Below the pieces are notes generated by a model, which searched no databases, was not told the origin of the DNA, and saw only the letters and a program-made list of their open reading frames with translations. From Eudoraea adriatica DSM 19308 (lineage in GTDB: Bacteria > Bacteroidota > Bacteroidia > Flavobacteriales > Flavobacteriaceae): 64,000 nucleotides of DNA. This document shows, piece after piece, positions 62,963 through 64,000 of the stretch. The stretch is from positions 1 through 64,000 of the forward strand of contig NZ_KB907548.1 in NCBI RefSeq assembly GCF_000382125.1, written 5' to 3'. Every line of letters begins with the position of its first letter. Positions within the stretch are counted from its first letter, which is position 1. A program made the position numbers and the translations under genes.

Positions 62963-64000
62963 ATGCAACGCGACCATCAAATATTTGAATTAATTGCTGA
63001 GGAAAAAGAAAGGCAATTAAACGGGATAGAACTTATTGCTTCTGAAAATTTTACGAGTCCACAGGTTATGGAAGCAGCCGGTTCTGTGCTTACTAACAAA
63101 TACGCTGAGGGTTATCCCGGGAAGCGCTATTATGGCGGTTGTGAAGTAGTTGATAAGGTTGAACAACTTGCCATAGACAGAGCAAAAGAACTGTTCGGAG
63201 CTGAATATGCTAACGTACAGCCACATTCGGGATCGCAAGCTAATGCCGCAGTCTACCAGGCATGTTTAAGCCCCGGAGATACAATTCTGGGCTTTGATCT
63301 TGCACACGGAGGTCACCTGACTCATGGCTCACCTGTTAATTTTTCAGGCAAGCTCTATCGTCCGGTATTTTACGGTGTTGAAAAAGAAACCGGAGTAATA
63401 AACTATGAAAAAATTGAGGAGATAGCCAAAAAAGAACGCCCTAAGCTTATTATCGCAGGCGCTTCTGCCTATTCGCGTGATATGGATTTTAAACGGTTTC
63501 GCGAAATAGCCGATAGTGTGGATGCACTTTTATTGGCAGATATTGCGCATCCTGCGGGACTTATAGCCAAAGGCATATTAAACGATCCCATCCCGCATTG
63601 TCATTTTGTTACCACCACAACTCATAAAACCCTTAGAGGACCGAGGGGCGGGTTAATTTTAATGGGACAGGATTTTGAAAATCCCTTCGGAATTAAGTTG
63701 AAAAATGGAAGTTTGCGTAAAATGTCTGCTTTAATTAATCTTGCCGTTTTTCCGGGTAACCAGGGAGGACCATTAGAGCACATTATTGCAGCCAAGGCTA
63801 TTGCTTTCGGAGAAGCCCTTTCAGATGAATTTTTACATTATATGCTGCAGGTAAAGAAAAATGCTGAGGCTATGGCCGCAGCTTTTGTTGCAAAGGACTA
63901 TAAAATAATTTCTGGAGGCACAGACAATCATATGATGCTAATAGATCTGCGCAATAAGAATATAACCGGTAAGGATGCAGAAAACATATTGGTCAAAGCA
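62963..64000 (+). CDS. glyA: Serine hydroxymethyltransferase (partial, 3' end off window)
   Basis: The first 346 residues of the PLP enzyme that interconverts serine and glycine and loads tetrahydrofolate with one-carbon units. Segments present include [46 protein letters not shown] and the PLP lysine in [14 protein letters not shown]. The usual length is about 425, so about 80 residues lie beyond the edge. The frame stays open to the last base. It is divergent from fahA. Confidence 0.96.
   Translation, partial: MQRDHQIFELIAEEKERQLNGIELIASENFTSPQVMEAAGSVLTNKYAEGYPGKRYYGGCEVVDKVEQLAIDRAKELFGAEYANVQPHSGSQANAAVYQACLSPGDTILGFDLAHGGHLTHGSPVNFSGKLYRPVFYGVEKETGVINYEKIEEIAKKERPKLIIAGASAYSRDMDFKRFREIADSVDALLLADIAHPAGLIAKGILNDPIPHCHFVTTTTHKTLRGPRGGLILMGQDFENPFGIKLKNGSLRKMSALINLAVFPGNQGGPLEHIIAAKAIAFGEALSDEFLHYMLQVKKNAEAMAAAFVAKDYKIISGGTDNHMMLIDLRNKNITGKDAENILVKA

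Overview
The window is a stretch of ordinary chromosome from a marine-type member of the Flavobacteriaceae (Bacteroidota). The evidence is an AT-rich, tightly packed gene set with family-specific genes (DUF6048/DUF6452 pair, DUF4835, DUF6768, DUF6913 and DUF6503 proteins, a PorP/SprF protein, an RPB6-like omega subunit, a YtxJ bacillithiol protein). Leaders lack obvious Shine-Dalgarno sequences, and boxes matching the Bacteroidota -7 consensus TAnnTTTG recur upstream of genes. I see no insertion sequence, prophage, CRISPR array, tRNA, toxin-antitoxin or recognisable defence locus. There are about 67 protein genes, one of them cut by the right edge, and the 3' end of an rRNA operon.

Layout. 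1-592: 3' end of 23S rRNA, 5S rRNA and a strong terminator. 0.67-7.3 kb: secreted amidohydrolase, HlyIII/PAQR protein, ZIP transporter, THUMP methyltransferase, and the rlmD-DUF6452-DUF6048 operon. 7.4-9.8 kb: ECF sigma factor with a DUF6768 membrane protein, then ornithine aminotransferase. 9.8-15.2 kb (minus strand): rplS, trmD, GNAT, a coiled-coil membrane protein, a long-form GAPDH and a DegP/HtrA protease. 15.3-18.5 kb: dapF, GNAT, mltG and a lysozyme-fold protein. 18.5-25 kb (mostly minus): RsmI-like methylase, LMW phosphatase, dnaA, thioesterase, YigZ, EamA, HAD, ribD. 25-28.5 kb: prmC, LOG-family protein, ligA. 28.5-32 kb: poorly characterised secreted and small proteins and a two-gene (split) 5'-nucleotidase. 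32-38.6 kb: DUF6913-dapA, then bamD-rpoZ-coaBC-DUF4835-recN. 38.7-44.6 kb: fabI, glycosyltransferase, YbbR protein, coaE and an RprX/RprY-like two-component system. 44.6-52 kb (minus): gluconokinase, miaA, ion channel, DnaQ-GIY-YIG fusion, yggS, DUF1015, 3-hydroxybutyryl-CoA dehydrogenase, Gfo/Idh oxidoreductase. 52-64 kb: pcm, smpB, two lipoproteins, a PorP/SprF-SPOR fusion, a TetR regulator, clpB, ytxJ, a large lipoprotein, fumarylacetoacetase, and glyA running off the end.

How the genes fit together. The content is core metabolism and information processing: rRNA/tRNA modification (rlmD, RlmL-like, trmD, RsmI-like, miaA), replication and repair (dnaA, ligA, recN), lysine/DAP and peptidoglycan (dapA, dapF, mltG), CoA (coaBC, coaE), fatty acid and riboflavin enzymes, and envelope biogenesis (bamD, degP, YbbR). 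Many genes overlap by 1-8 bases, giving short operons.

No convincing new multi-gene system is present. The most interesting points are local: a PorP/SprF barrel fused to a SPOR-like domain through a 24-residue periodic repeat; candidate leaderless promoters at bamD and ribD; a candidate structured leader before rplS; an ECF-type promoter directly before the ECF sigma gene; a four-cysteine insertion beside the PLP lysine of ornithine aminotransferase; a GAPDH with an N-terminal extension and no acidic NAD-selecting residue; an ion channel with a C-terminal zinc ribbon; and a 5'-nucleotidase split into two separately exported lipoproteins in swapped order. All functional statements rest on sequence reading and family memory; no search was run.
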